Origin: Amoeboaphelidium protococcarum
Taxonomy: Eukaryota > Aphelidiomycota > Aphelidea
Length of the DNA: 64,000 nucleotides
Assembly: GCA_023515745.1 (NCBI GenBank)
Contig: JALECJ010000258.1
Span: 2,174,501 to 2,238,500 of the forward strand
Reading direction: 5' to 3'
Of the stretch, positions 23,603 through 35,322 are shown in pieces (positions within the stretch are counted from its first letter, which is position 1; the number at the start of each line of letters is the position of its first letter). Under the pieces are notes generated by a model. The model ran no database searches and was not told the DNA's origin. It saw only the letters and a list, made by a program, of their open reading frames with translations. Both the position numbers and the translations under genes were made by a program.

Positions 23603-24202
23603 TCATTATTAACGTATTAGTCTAGAATAGATTTAAAGACTTACAGCGGATGTTATCAATATTGCTGCGATAATACTTGCGACTGATCTTCCAACTGATT
23701 GTACGCGTTGTCTAACCAGGTACGTTCCATGCTTCAACTCTATTAGACGGTACTCTAATAATCGCTGCCTTATTGAACTCTGAAATGTCGTAAACGACAG
23801 CACATTCAAAACAGTGAAATGTAACGATAATCGCCTCGGTGCATACAGCGATGTAAGAGGCAGAGCAAGAGCTGTAACGGCAAATGATGCGATGGAAGAC
23901 ACTTACGCCAACTTGAGTTCCCGTTTAACCTACGCAATTAGAGCTTTACATTCCGAGTCAATATGTATAATATCAATCGCTTTACTACTGTTGTTTCCAT
24001 CTCTATAATTGACGGCATACTCCACGTCGTACTTGTTTTTACAGTGGAGGAGAATGTTGCCTGATTTAAAGTGATGTAACATAGTACCAGCATCATTTCC
24101 ACTTTTTATCAGTTCAATCTACTTCTCAACATCCTCCCTGTGCAGCGACTAAGGATAAAACACCTTAATTTCCTCAATTTGAAGTGATTTTAGAATATGC
24201 AT
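23603..24202 (-). CDS. Unrecognised protein with a C-terminal membrane segment (199 aa)
   Basis: Open frame from ATG to TGA. The N-terminal half is a mixed charged domain beginning MHILKSLQIEEIKVFYP. The C-terminal half is basic and hydrophobic: VSSIASFAVTALALPLTSLY could be one membrane segment, and SVGRSVASIIAAILITSAV a second near the end. This resembles a small mitochondrial or ER membrane protein, but I do not know the family. It converges with Rpn8 (167 bp between stops) and its upstream end abuts the 3' end of striatin on the same strand with only 163 bp between. Confidence 0.6.
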
Positions 24203-24365
24203 TCCTTAGTATAAAATATGCCGTTTAGTGATAGATTTTACGGTATAAAGATAGTTCAATATGCTGAAATAGATCGTGATCAGATATCAACGATGAAGAG
24301 AAAGCCAGTTTTAAATTACCGGTGAGATCAAGTAAGCAAATAAAATAAATTTAAAAAATCAACTC

Positions 24366-26579
24366 TCAATTTATTCCATACAACTTTACACATGAATCGC
24401 AACCACCTGTGGCGAGATACTAACTGCCGCCTGATGCACCTGCAGTATCACCACCCACTGCCTTCTTGGGATGAAATAGAGCAAAGTGAATAGATTCGTC
24501 ATACTTTTTGCGGTGAGCTGAGAACTCTTGCAAACAGGACCTGGTATTTATATCCCATAGGCGGACACTTGAATCATGACCTGCAGTGATTATAACTTGT
24601 CCATTGGGGGAAATGTCCAGTGAACTGACAGAATCCAAATGTGCAATCATCTGATACGTGCACTAACCACTAGTGATATCATAAAACTTCAACTTTCTAT
24701 TTTCATGAGCGGTAATGCACATGGACTCTGTCGGGTGGCAGACGACTTTATTCACCAGCAGAGATGATACAGACGCCGATCCAGCTGCATCCTCGGCATG
24801 ATTCATATCCTGAGTGATTTCGCTCTCATTCTACGAATGCGGATCAGTGCCAAACTTTTAAATCAGCTCGCAAGTCTCCAAATCATAGCTGCATAGTGAT
24901 CCATCAGCGAATCCAATCAAGATCTTGGTAGGATCATTCTTGACAAAATCAAACGAGGTTGGACAAGATTCCCCGGCTGGAATTTCTTGAAGTGCTGCTG
25001 GAACACCATATCCAGCCTCCAACACATCATCGATAGAGTACACTTTGACGCCAATACTGCTCAGCACAACAAACCTGTTGCTTAGCGGATGAAACTTCAA
25101 GTCCCATATTATTTCATCAAAAGCCTAAAAGCACGCCAATTCCAAGCTCTTTGGCTGATATCTACCATATGGCTCAACCTTTGAGGGAAGAGACCACAGT
25201 CTAACCATTCCATCGTAACCACCGGATACAAAAGTACCCACAGAGTCTTGTCCATTTTTATCAGTCAACATTGTGGTGAAAGAGAGCGCATTCACCGAGC
25301 CAGTGTGACCTCTAAATGTTAGTACAGGCTCGATATCCGAACTCTTTTTTGTATTCTACTGCTCCAAATTCCACAATTTGATAGTTCCATCTTCACTACC
25401 ACTCAATAGAGTCAACTCTTCCGGATGGAAGGCGGCACATCTCACAGAATCGAAATGACTTCTCAACGTAAATTTGGGTTTCCACAACTTGACTTCATTC
25501 ACTCGACTCTCAGGACTCGTCTCGCTTCCGCCAATATCTCCAGCAGTAGCAGAGGTGGAGGACGCATTAACATCGTCCATAGACAATCCGGCAAGTTCAT
25601 TTGATATTGCAGCAGCGGTAGACGAAGTAACTACTACGGTGTTGAATGGGCTCTTCTTCTTCTTTTTCCAAGATGAATACTTCTCCGTGGACTTGCTCAC
25701 CGAGTCATCTAAAGATGAGACTGAAGGATCTGAATGATTTGGTTGAGCACCATTAGATTACATTTGAGACTAGTGATTTTGATTCTACTTTCCAGATTAA
25801 GACTTTCCATTCAACAACACTATTGTGCCGCTATCAAAGAAACTGGAGCCCTTCTTACCAGCGGATTGAGAGTTATCGCCAGCACCTTAATCATTAGTAT
25901 CGCCAGCTACCAGGTCCAACTCAGATACGCTTTAAAATGTTAACGGCGAGTCTAAATCATCGATTCCATTCATGTTACTAATCAGCGGAGATGATGGCTC
26001 ATCCGGATCGTATATAATAGAGTCCGTGACTCTAGATCTCGCCTTCACAGCATCAGAGTCTTTTCTACTCTTACCATCTAGGGACTTTCTCCTGGCATTT
26101 TCAAATAGCTTAACAGCGTTAGTCAATCCGAGCGGACCTTGTTAATCATCATCATCACTGCTTTGATTGTGGAGAAAGTGGACAGATTTAAGATCAGTCG
26201 ATTCATCGATACCCACCTCTGCCAAATACTTCTTCAACATATCTTTAGCCTTGAAAGAAGAGCTCTTACCTCCATTAGTGGTAACAGCAGGTGGAGCCGT
26301 AGTTTTTGTATCTACCACAGCAGCAGAATCTATTGATTTACCGCTTCCATCCACGCTAACTCCATTCCGAAGTTCTTTCACCACAGATTCAAGTAGTTGG
26401 ATTCGCTTAAACAGATTCTCCTTCACCAATTCATGACCACGCAACTGTCCTTCAAGAAATGCTATTCTATCCAGCAATTCCTCCCTCTCGCATCTCCAGT
26501 CATTATCTCTTTACAGAGCTGCCACATGCTATCTCTAAATATACTACAAGGCTTTCGCCATACTCATTCCATCTTCCAT
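24366..26579 (-). CDS. STRN: Striatin, STRIPAK scaffold and PP2A regulatory subunit (737 aa)
   Basis: The scaffold of the STRIPAK complex, linking PP2A to GCK-type kinases and controlling cell fusion, septation and cytoskeleton. The N-terminus (ALQYIQRQHVAALQRDNDW) is the striatin caveolin-binding and coiled-coil region, continuing with RIAFLEGQLRGHE. A Ser/Asp-rich linker includes a calmodulin-site-like basic stretch (SSWKKKKKSPFN). The C-terminal half is a WD40 propeller from about residue 330, with HFDSVRCAAFHPEE, GSEDGTIKLWNL, FRGHTGSV, SGGYDGMVRLWSL and GHDSSVRLWDI. It has no intron and ends ATGGCDSCVKLYGIN. Length and layout match fungal Far8/PRO11 and animal striatins. Confidence 0.93.
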
Positions 26580-27230
26580 TTTTTATTGCTTATCGTTAAC
26601 TCTTAGCACACACACAAACACAATTTGAAATAAATTATCAAACAATCAAACTATGAAAGACTATGTACAAGCCTTACGTTGACTCAATAATGTCAGTAGA
26701 CCAGAGTGAGATCGACAGTAATAACAGTACAGTTCTGGGTGGGGAGAGACTAAGAGGAGGAGAAACGAAACGAAACGAAACGAAACGGAAACAAAGAGCT
26801 GCAGATAAGATGAGAGATTTCCTGGGTGGCAGTCACTCGCCCGCGGAAGGAAACGAGCAATGATGAGCGGCCGCGTTGTTTGAGAACAGAGCGATCAGTC
26901 AGTTCTCAGCGGATTTCAAGTCTTGCACCTATGGCAGATTAGTTCACTATTTCAAAGCAAATGTTATCCACGTTTCCTAATGATATTATCGTAGAGATAA
27001 TATTAAGCTTAATGATAATGCAAATCTTTTCCAATCTTGATTGTTATTGATCAAAAGCGAATCAAGCTCATGTTTAAGCTTTCACTGACTTCTCTCCCCC
27101 GAAACTTTTCATTTGATTTCTTCCTTTTCATTCTTATACAACATCAGTAATTTTACTTACTGTATTGTGTAAATTCAATTCAGATCTGTCCATACTGTGT
27201 GTTGATACTTGGATTTAAATATACCACGTT
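26580..27230. promoter_or_regulatory. Divergent spacer between striatin and VPS54
   Basis: 651 bp without a gene. It has a direct repeat GAAAC-GAAAC-GAAAC-GAAAC at about 26762-26785, a NotI-like GCGGCCGC at 26868, and CAGTCAGTT at 26896-26904. The rest is A/T-rich. Likely promoter for both genes, inferred. Confidence 0.5.
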
Positions 27231-30200
27231 ATGGCTGATAGATAATAAAATACTGCTTCTTCAAAGTTGAAGGATCACGAATATTCCGGTAGGCAGATAA
27301 GTTAATCAGGCAGTTCCTAACAGGATGGTCATCATGGGATTAAGAATGAAGATGGCTCTTAATCTGCGTAAGTATCAAGTAAAACTACTGAACGATTATC
27401 AACGGTAGCAGTTTCTCAAGCATCACCAACTTCTCTCCATTCTCAAGCGGAAGTTGATCACCGATCATGGACCATCTCTGACATTGGTCATAATAGCATT
27501 GCCTCTGTGCTCAATGATCCTAACAGTACATCATCTCAATCTGCTCTCTCTGGCAAGAGTCTGTCTCAATTTGGTCATCGCATTGAGTAGTTGGCTTCCA
27601 CTGCGTCATTAGGTCTCTTGCCTGCAGCGATTCCAAAGACCGTCATAAAATAGATTAGGCTCAAGGATTTCACAGCCTACATTTAAAACGTTGATCAGCT
27701 CAGTGATCGATATACTGAAATTAAGCAAAGTGTCAGTGATGGCGATCCTATTCTGTTTGAAGAAGAGGACGCAGAATAGGAGGCTATGGATGGAGAAGAT
27801 GTTAACTCTACTGCTGCTTAGCATAGGAGATAGTTGAAGCATGAGCGTATTAAAGCAGTGGCAAAGAATAGTGCCCACAAGGCAGATGCCATCAGCACTA
27901 TCCCGTCCATTTTTTTTCAAGAAGATTTCAACCTTTAAGATCCTCGAACGTTCGATGCAGTCACTGAGTTTGCTAATGTTACCAGTGTTAATGTCGCTAT
28001 TTAATCATCTTAATCAACAGAGTCTGACTCTAGTTATAAAAGTCATGGTAAAAGTGCACAAGATAAAACTACAAATGCAGTCCAGTAGGAAAAGCTTTCA
28101 CACTATCTGGATACAGTGGAAGTGCATTTGGTCGCTGAGATATCCTTGAGGTCACTGGAGTTCTTTTCTGCTTTATCGAATATTAAAACTCTGTAATAGA
28201 CGACTGTCGAGTGTTTAGGTAGACTTCGCCAGTTGAGGTCATACCTGAAAGTTTTGAGTGACCGTCAGGCTAAGGAAGCGTTGCAGGTGGTGCAAAAGCG
28301 AAAGTTGCGTAACACAGTCAATCAGGTATACGATGCCATCTGTCTTATTGATAATGTTAGAAAGACTTAGACGACGATCTAGATTTTACTGAATCATGGA
28401 GATTACGTTGGTGCATTAGATGTGATTAGAGATACGGAGAATTTATTAAGAGGGAGGAATCAGGTTGCCAGTTCTCCATAGTCAGATCAGTAGAAGGTTT
28501 TGAGAACTCCTGTATATTTGAGTGCAGTGCGAGGTCTGGTTCATTTACATTCTCAGTTAAATGAGATGATTAAATTGATTGGCAGTTTGATTGAGAATGA
28601 GTTTATTGACTTCATGATATCGGATATTGAGAAGAATTCATAGCACTACCAGAATTGGGCTCATAAAGTATTGGATACTGCGATAGATAAAAGCCAGTTG
28701 CTTGCAGATTGTGATAATGCTGAAGAGATATAAAATACTCGTATGAAGCTGTCTCCCTATATCAATGGTCTCATCCGAGTAGATATATTTGGGCACGCAT
28801 TACAAGTGTTCCGAGATCGGGTGATGAAGTATATTAAGGCTATCACCAAGTAGCATTTTCCTGCTCCATTACCAGATGAGCGTGGTATGACTTCGGATGA
28901 TGGTCGCACAATTGACAATGCTTTGGCTAGAAGGTTTAAAGCTCTCAGTTTTGATGATTTCTATCGACTGTTGTATAGTGTTTTTACTGCGTTGTTGATG
29001 TATCTACGCAAACTCCATCTTAATTTAGGACTGCTGAGTGAAATTTTGACTGACTATTAACAGAAAGGAATTTAAATTGGATCTAGTAGAGTGAAGAAGG
29101 ATAAGGATAGTTTCAGTAACGGCAGTAATATGTCAATGTCCGTATTACCAGAGTCTCCGGCCGTCGCCACTGCGGATACCTAAACCAAGTACTCGCAGAT
29201 TCTCTCAGATGTATCTGATGTTCTATTTGCGGCGGCTGATTTGGCTCATGTTAGATGCGGAAAATTTCTGATGCTGAGACAGGAGCAGAATACCTAATTG
29301 AATATGAAGGATTTCTTTAAGCTATTTGATTTGTGCTGGAAATTTATAGCGTGCGGAGAAGAGATGAGTGGGAACGCTTGCATCGGACTTAAAGGATCTG
29401 TGTTGAGTCAGGCCAAGTCTTTTGTTTAGTACTTTCATATGGAGCGGATGAAGTAGCTCACGTTCCTGATCGATGAAGAGAAATGGAGCCAGGCTGAGGT
29501 GCCTATAGATTTTTAATTGATCGTGGACAAGATTTGTAATTCCACCAGGACAATTACAACTAGTGGTGGATATAATGCGCACTCTCGAACGAAATCTTTG
29601 CTCACTAGGCCGGATATAGTGATTGATCGAAATGTTGCTGACATTGTGAATAGAGAAGATAACGATGATAATGTTAGTGTGCGTACTGGTGTTCACGCGA
29701 ACATGTAATCATATTTGGTAATTGATGATAAACATTATCATATCGTTCCTTGTGCATTGCTACTTGTAAAAATGCTTGATGAGTATCTTATATGCATTCA
29801 AAATGCACCTGCCCTTGCCTCGGATGTATTAAACAGAATTGTAGATCTGGCCAAGTTTTTTAATAGTAAGACTAGTGGCATAATCGTTGGAGGCAATGCC
29901 GTGTCAAGTTCTGTGCTAAAAAGTATTACAGCGAAGCATTTGGCACTTGCTGGTCAGTCTCTCGGCCTTATGATTGCGCTGCTGCCGAAAATCAAGTCAC
30001 AAGTTGAAAAAGCTATGACTTCCAAGCAGCAGCAGGTGATGTTGCAGGAAGTTGATAAAGTTGTTACTGATTTCTCCAATAATCGCGAGCAAGTGTACTC
30101 GAGGATTACCCTTATCATGCAGGAGAGAGTCGCGGCTCATGCCTCACAAATACCGTTAATGGATTGGGAGTAAGATATGGTGGCTGCTGATTCTTAAAGT

Positions 30201-30857
30201 GGTATAGATGCATAATCTGGTGTCAATTCTAATAGTAAAGACGCTCAGCAACCGGCGGAACTTGATGCAATGCCATATATGAAGGCGTTGGTGAAGGAGA
30301 CTATCAAGTTGCACAAGATTTTGCACAAATATCTGTTCGCGGAGAGACTTAGAGAGATTTTTGTACATATATTCGATCTTTACAATAAGAAGCTCTCCTA
30401 AGAGTATTAGAAATTGGATATTTATTCTGCTGGTGCCAAGAGTAGACTGCTTGCTGATGTGTAGTATTTTATCACAACGCTCTCCTCTTTGGATAATGTC
30501 GATTCTGTGAGTAATGAGCTCGAAGTTGTGGTCAATAATATCCGCATCAAAGACAAGCGCGAAAGGCCATCACCATCTCCATAGCCGTCTCTTTAATAGT
30601 AGCAGCAGATGTAGTAGTAGTAAAAGGCTCTGCCATAAATTGCCGTAAATCAATAGCCACCGTCCAATCAATCCAAACCTGCTTCAGCCGCTAATCCTCT
30701 GCTAAGTTCTCTGTCAAATTTAACATCAAAGCAGTAGAATCAATCTCAAGATAATCTGGGTGTACCTGGTAAAAAGTTTGGATTCTCCGCCTCTTTTGCA
30801 TCTTTCACGCGAATGTCAGGCAATAGCGTGAATGGTTCTAGTGATGCTAAAAAGTGA
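27231..30857 (+). CDS. VPS54: VPS54, GARP tethering complex subunit (1208 aa)
   Basis: A subunit of the Golgi-associated retrograde protein complex, tethering endosome-derived vesicles at the trans-Golgi. Conserved N-terminal coiled coil and C-terminal Vps54 domain are both visible: LRSYLKVLSDRQ, QILLNHGDYVGALDVI, AKSFVQYFHMERMKQL, DEEKWSQAEVP and SYLVIDDKHYHIVPCAL, then AKHLALAGQSLGLMIALLP. The N-terminal 150 residues are low-complexity Ser/Gln. The C-terminal tail is Gln-rich, encoded largely by TAG/TAA, and ends SSDAKK. The frame is uninterrupted over 3.6 kb once TAA/TAG are Gln, a strong test of the code. No intron. Confidence 0.92.
30594..30623 (+). repeat. Poly-Gln run written mostly with TAG/TAA
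   Basis: In the VPS54 frame ten consecutive codons read TAA TAG TAG, CAG CAG, ATG, TAG TAG TAG, TAA. Seven of ten are reassigned stops, giving a Gln-rich tract in the C-terminal tail. At DNA level it is a TAG trinucleotide repeat. Confidence 0.85.
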
Positions 30858-30967
30858 TTTAACTATATGTAAAGTTTAAAACTTTTGTATTGACACCACC
30901 TTTCAAGAATAATTATGTAAAGCATTGCCTTAATTATAGTTTTGTATTTTACTTGAAATGTAATCAA

Positions 30968-31384
30968 TCACATTGGCTCGCCAGTGTCAACGTAGCGAAT
31001 TACTGGTGCACGCACCGGGTTACTTTCGAGATCAAACTTGGGAGCAGAGAACCGCTCCTAATGATGATGATATGGCGACTGACCGACTGTCCATCCCTCG
31101 ACGTTCTTCATAATCTCTCGCTCCTTCTCCAGCTCTTCGTGTCGCCACTTCATCCACTCACGATCCCACTCTGATTAGAAGAGTGGAAGCAGGTAGAGAC
31201 GAGCCCATAGCTTCTCCCGCTTCAACTCTTTACGCTCCCGCCAGATATCGCCAACCTTGAATAGACCGTAAATCATCGTCAATGTTATACCAAACCCAAC
31301 GACAGCGGCAGAAATAGGCTTTATAGGTAGATTACGCCTAATTTTAATCTCTGGATAACCTTGCTTTGGCGGTAAGTCTTGCAT
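30968..31384 (-). CDS. NDUFA13: Complex I subunit NDUFA13/GRIM-19 (138 aa)
   Basis: A single-pass membrane accessory subunit of mitochondrial complex I. MQDLPPKQGYPEIKIRRNLP at the N-terminus, a membrane segment (ISAAVVGFGITLTMIYGLF), then a charged helix (WRERKELKREKLWARLYLLP), the family signature IMKNVEGWTVGQS, and a C-terminal RYVDTGEPM. Two Gln codons (LFQSEWD, HHQERF) are TAA and TAG. It is the second complex I subunit in the window, consistent with aerobic mitochondria. It converges with VPS54, the stops being 110 bp apart. Confidence 0.93.
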
Positions 31385-31829
31385 CTCTATCTCAGGTATT
31401 ATTGAATGTTCTATGTAAAGTCTATCAGAATTTAAAATGCTTAAAAATTATCCAGTAGAAGACTAACAAATACTCACTAGCTCTTTGCAGTAGTTTGTAA
31501 TACAGTGTTCAATGTATCACCAGAAAAGGACCAAGTCTAGGGAACTGAAGAGAGAAAACTGGACAGGAATAAAACGGGAAGCGACCGTGTGGCACGATCA
31601 AGTACCGTAAATCCACGGTCTTTTCTCGCTCGTTTCGTTCTGTCGCATTAATGAACAGAATCCTCTTTCTAATCCGTTCTTCTTCTTCCTCTTAAAAGGC
31701 TGAATTCCTAAACATTTAAGCTTAACTATTCACTATCATTAGATTTGCATCTATACTTTCTACCTGAATAAAATCCAAGATTTTATATAACACTTGAATT
31801 TGGAAAATTGAAAACTTGAAGATTGCAGT
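31385..31829. promoter_or_regulatory. Divergent spacer between NDUFA13 and STE24
   Basis: 445 bp between divergent starts. It includes TCTCGCTCGTTTCGTTCTGTCGC-type sequence around 31622-31648 and A/T-rich flanks. No open frame of note. Presumed shared promoter. Confidence 0.45.
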
Positions 31830-33179
31830 ATGTATGATTGGAAGTTGATTTTGTAGAGTAGCACTGTGGCAGTGTTCTTATTTGAGGCTTACATTAAATG
31901 GAGATAGTATCAGGTGCTGTCTGCCAATCCCAAGATGAAGCCCAAGAGTGAAGTTGCTGCAGTGACCACAGAAAAGGATTTCTAGTCAAGTCGTGCATAT
32001 TCCCAGGATAAGATGCAGTTTGGATTCCTGGTTAGTGTGTTTGACACTGCACTCTCACTGGCCACTATTCACTATGATCTTCTGCCAATGCTGTGGGATT
32101 ATGCATGGTCTATTGTGCTCTATGGACTAGGCAAGTATTATGGACCTATCAAGATTCGTCATCTGCCTCAGGATTATGAAATCACGCACTCTATCGTCTG
32201 GATTCTACTCATTGTAGCCCTGTAGACTGTGATCAAGTTACCATTTGGTCTATATCGAGAATTTGTGTTGGAGGAACGTCATGGATTTAACAAGCAGACA
32301 CTGGGACTGTTTATTAGTGATTTTGTTAAAGGATTACTTATATCTGTGCCTTTAATATCAGCTGTTCTCGGCGCCATTCTCTGGGTGATCAATAAGACTG
32401 GAGAGAGATTTTATGTGTATGTATGGTTGTTCCTGGTTGTATTCCAACTTGTTATGATCTTTGTATACCCAACATTTATCTAACCACTCTTTAATAAGGT
32501 GGAACCGTTGGAGGAATCTGAATTAAAGACTCAGATTGAAGAAATGGCATCGCAGGAGAAGTTTCCACTCAAGAAATTGTTTGTTATAGATGGCAGCAAG
32601 AGATCCAACCACTCCAATGCCTATTTGTATGGATTTGGTGATAATAAGAGAATTGTGCTGTTTGATACTCTGATAAAGCAGCTGAATAATAGTGAGATTG
32701 TCGCAGTGCTGTGTCATGAGATTGGTCACTGGAAGCATTCACATGCTCTGAAGATGATGGCTATCGGATAGGTGGATATATTTTTATAGTTTTATTTATT
32801 CTCTCTGATGCGCAAAGATTCTGGATAATTATGTTCTTCCTTTGGATTCAGTTCACTAAAGATTGAGAATAGCTGTAGCACTATCATACAGTTGATGTTG
32901 TTCATGTCTCTTCTTAGTCCGATAGAGAGTTTGGTGCGATTCTTTTACCATATGTATAGTCGCCATAATGAGTATCAGGCTGATGAATTCGCCGCACAGA
33001 AGGGGAAACACCATATAGGTCATTTGAAGTCTGCGCTGATCAAACTGTCCAAGGAGAACAAGTCCTGGTTAATTTATGATCCTATATTCTCTGCCTATTA
33101 TCACTCTCATCCGGGAGTTATTGAGCGGGTGAAGAGATTGAATGAACTTGACACGCAGCTCAACGGTAAATCTAAATGA
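31830..33179 (+). CDS. STE24: CAAX prenyl protease Ste24/ZMPSTE24 (449 aa)
   Basis: An integral ER/nuclear-envelope zinc metalloprotease (M48) that trims prenylated CAAX proteins and clears clogged translocons. The HExxH site is CHEIGHWKHSH (about 32716), with the third ligand Glu in EYQADEFAA. Seven or so hydrophobic segments surround it, and FVLEERHGFNKQTLGLF is the signature loop before the third helix. The frame is open from the ATG at 31830 to TGA with about ten TAG/TAA Gln codons. Family length (about 450 aa) is matched exactly. Confidence 0.94.
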
Positions 33180-33304
33180 AATTGATAATACAGGAATATA
33201 ATTACTATCAGCTATTCAAAAAACATTCAATTATTATCATTTCACTCAAATACAACCAAGGCTTCAGAGATTAAGCACGTTATTAAATAGGAATCCACAA
33301 ACTA

Positions 33305-34996
33305 TCACCAATCTGACTTCAAACGGCTCATGATGTCGTCCAACGATTTATGCAAATCGTCATTATCATCATTGTTCGTCTGATTCTATCCATTGGGGTT
33401 CTATTCATTGGACTTGCCTGCCTTAAGAGTTTCACCATCATCAAAAACAGTCTCATTGGACTGATTTGCGTCACTAGACTAAGCCTTATTATTATTATTA
33501 GCAGTTGCCAAATGAGCAGAAATTCTTGGATCTAAATCCTAAGATGCCTATGGGTAATCCGTTGATGCTTGCACGTTAGAGGCATCATTTACTGCTGGGG
33601 TATCTGCGAATTAAGCATTAATATCATCAATCTACTACTTGGACAATGATGATCTTCTCCTGCTACTTTACGTCAATGGAAGGTCCAGATGTTGATGCAG
33701 TTCTTACTCATCAACATTTACAACTGGATCTAAAGAAGCTGAGCTTTAGAATGCACTATCACCTTTATCAAAAGGCTTAAGCGCTAAGGCAGACAGTGCC
33801 TGGTTAGAATTAACATCAACTTGATCAGATTACTACTAGCTTTGACTACCGGCGATAGAAGCATCTACGACAGTCACAGATTACTGAGACTGTTCAAAGA
33901 AAATGTTAAGAGGCAATTCAACGACGAGATCCTTGGAGAAGACTGCAGATGCCACAACACGCACAATGTACGTAATTTCAAGTGACTAGCTATTAGCAAT
34001 CGAAAATTCAGTCGGAGGAACCAGCAGAGACAGCACAGTACGTCTATTATCAAAATTATAATCCTTAGTGGAATACTACTGCTTTGCAATAACTTTACGC
34101 ATGAACTTGTTTGGCATATACTTGTCGGCAGTCAGACGCGTAAAAGACTTCAATCTCTGCACCAACTCCAAAGTAATAGCACCAACACTTCTGTTACTGT
34201 TATTTGACAGATTCACGCACACTTACGCATTTGAGCCAGCTTAGATCCAGTTATTACGTAAATTGGCACTCAACTCCACCTGGCCTTTACCATTAAACAT
34301 ACCCCACTCATGACATTCACTGACCAAAGAATTAGCGGTACCAGTGTTCGGCTTTGGAACCAACTAATGAACAACTATGTCTTTAGTTTAGCGGAGTACT
34401 TGAGGTTCTCCAAAGCTCTACCTGAATTCAATCACCACAACAATGCTGTAAGTGATTGAGCCCAGTTTAGTAGTGACTGAAGGAGGTAGGTCGGCAGGCA
34501 ACTTGAACTGGTAGTTGAACCGAGTTTTGCCCTTCTTGGCACTCAGATAGCCTTCAACATTCTCATTAGGCATCTAGGGAATCACAGCATCAGTTGGCGG
34601 AGTGTCCGGAGCCTAGATGATAAGCTTCTATTGGTGAAATACTTCAGTTCTAGTACCTCTACCAGCAGCAGAAGCTGTATCATTAGGAACAGAGGCAACA
34701 CCACACAACTACACCACAATAGTCTTGATCCCAATGGCATTTTTACCAACTTTACACTTGACATCGAAGCAGCCAGTGACTTGAGAATCAGTTATGAAGT
34801 CGGAAGCATCACTATAGATATGTACCTTCAGCTATTTGTGGGAGGACTTCACCTGAGTAGTAGCTAAATACAGAGGGTCTTCAACATTAGGCGCCAGCGT
34901 ATCCTGACCGCTATTCTACTGGCCGACACCTTGATCGCCTTCCGCCGTTATAGGATTCACGGACCACTGCGATGCAGTCTAAACGTTTCCCTTCAT
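33305..34996 (-). CDS. Arrestin-fold protein (563 aa)
   Basis: Residues 50-210 resemble the arrestin N domain: IYSDASDFITDSQVTGCFDV, IGIKTIVVQLCGVAS, then FNYQFKLPADLPPSV and GSITYSIVVVIEF. A second sandwich (about 230-380) fits the arrestin C domain, with GQVELSANL and VCVNLSNNS. The C-terminal 180 residues are Asn/Asp/Gln-rich and disordered, ending SRLKSDW before TGA. Alpha-arrestins act as ubiquitin-ligase adaptors in cargo endocytosis. I see no clear PPxY motif, so beta-arrestin-like or Vps26-like roles remain possible. About 30 Gln codons are TAA/TAG. Its stop lies 125 bp from that of STE24. Confidence 0.75.
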
Positions 34997-35322
34997 ACTG
35001 TATAATGTAACAAAACTCAAGCTATTTTATAGTCTTTAACAAATAGATAATGCGAAATATGTATACTCTGATACAAAATAACACGGTGAAACGAAAATAA
35101 AACATCCTCCCTTAAAAATATTCAAACAGAATCATTTATGATGACGTACATTTGAGGACTGTTTTGAAACAACGCGATGATCCGCAGCGACGCGTTTCAC
35201 TCGTGCTTCTCGTTACCATTTCTCTCAGTTCTATGTCTTTTACTGGACGACATATCAGAAGAGGAGAAAATTTGTAAAAATCTTTTATATTTCCTAATTT
35301 GAGTGGAACTAGTGTAAGGAAT
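34997..35322. promoter_or_regulatory. Divergent spacer between the arrestin and PWP2 genes
   Basis: 326 bp. The middle is G/C-rich (GCAGCGACGCGTTTCAC at about 35180) with pyrimidine tracts nearer PWP2 and A/T-rich ends. No gene seen; presumed shared promoter. Confidence 0.45.
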
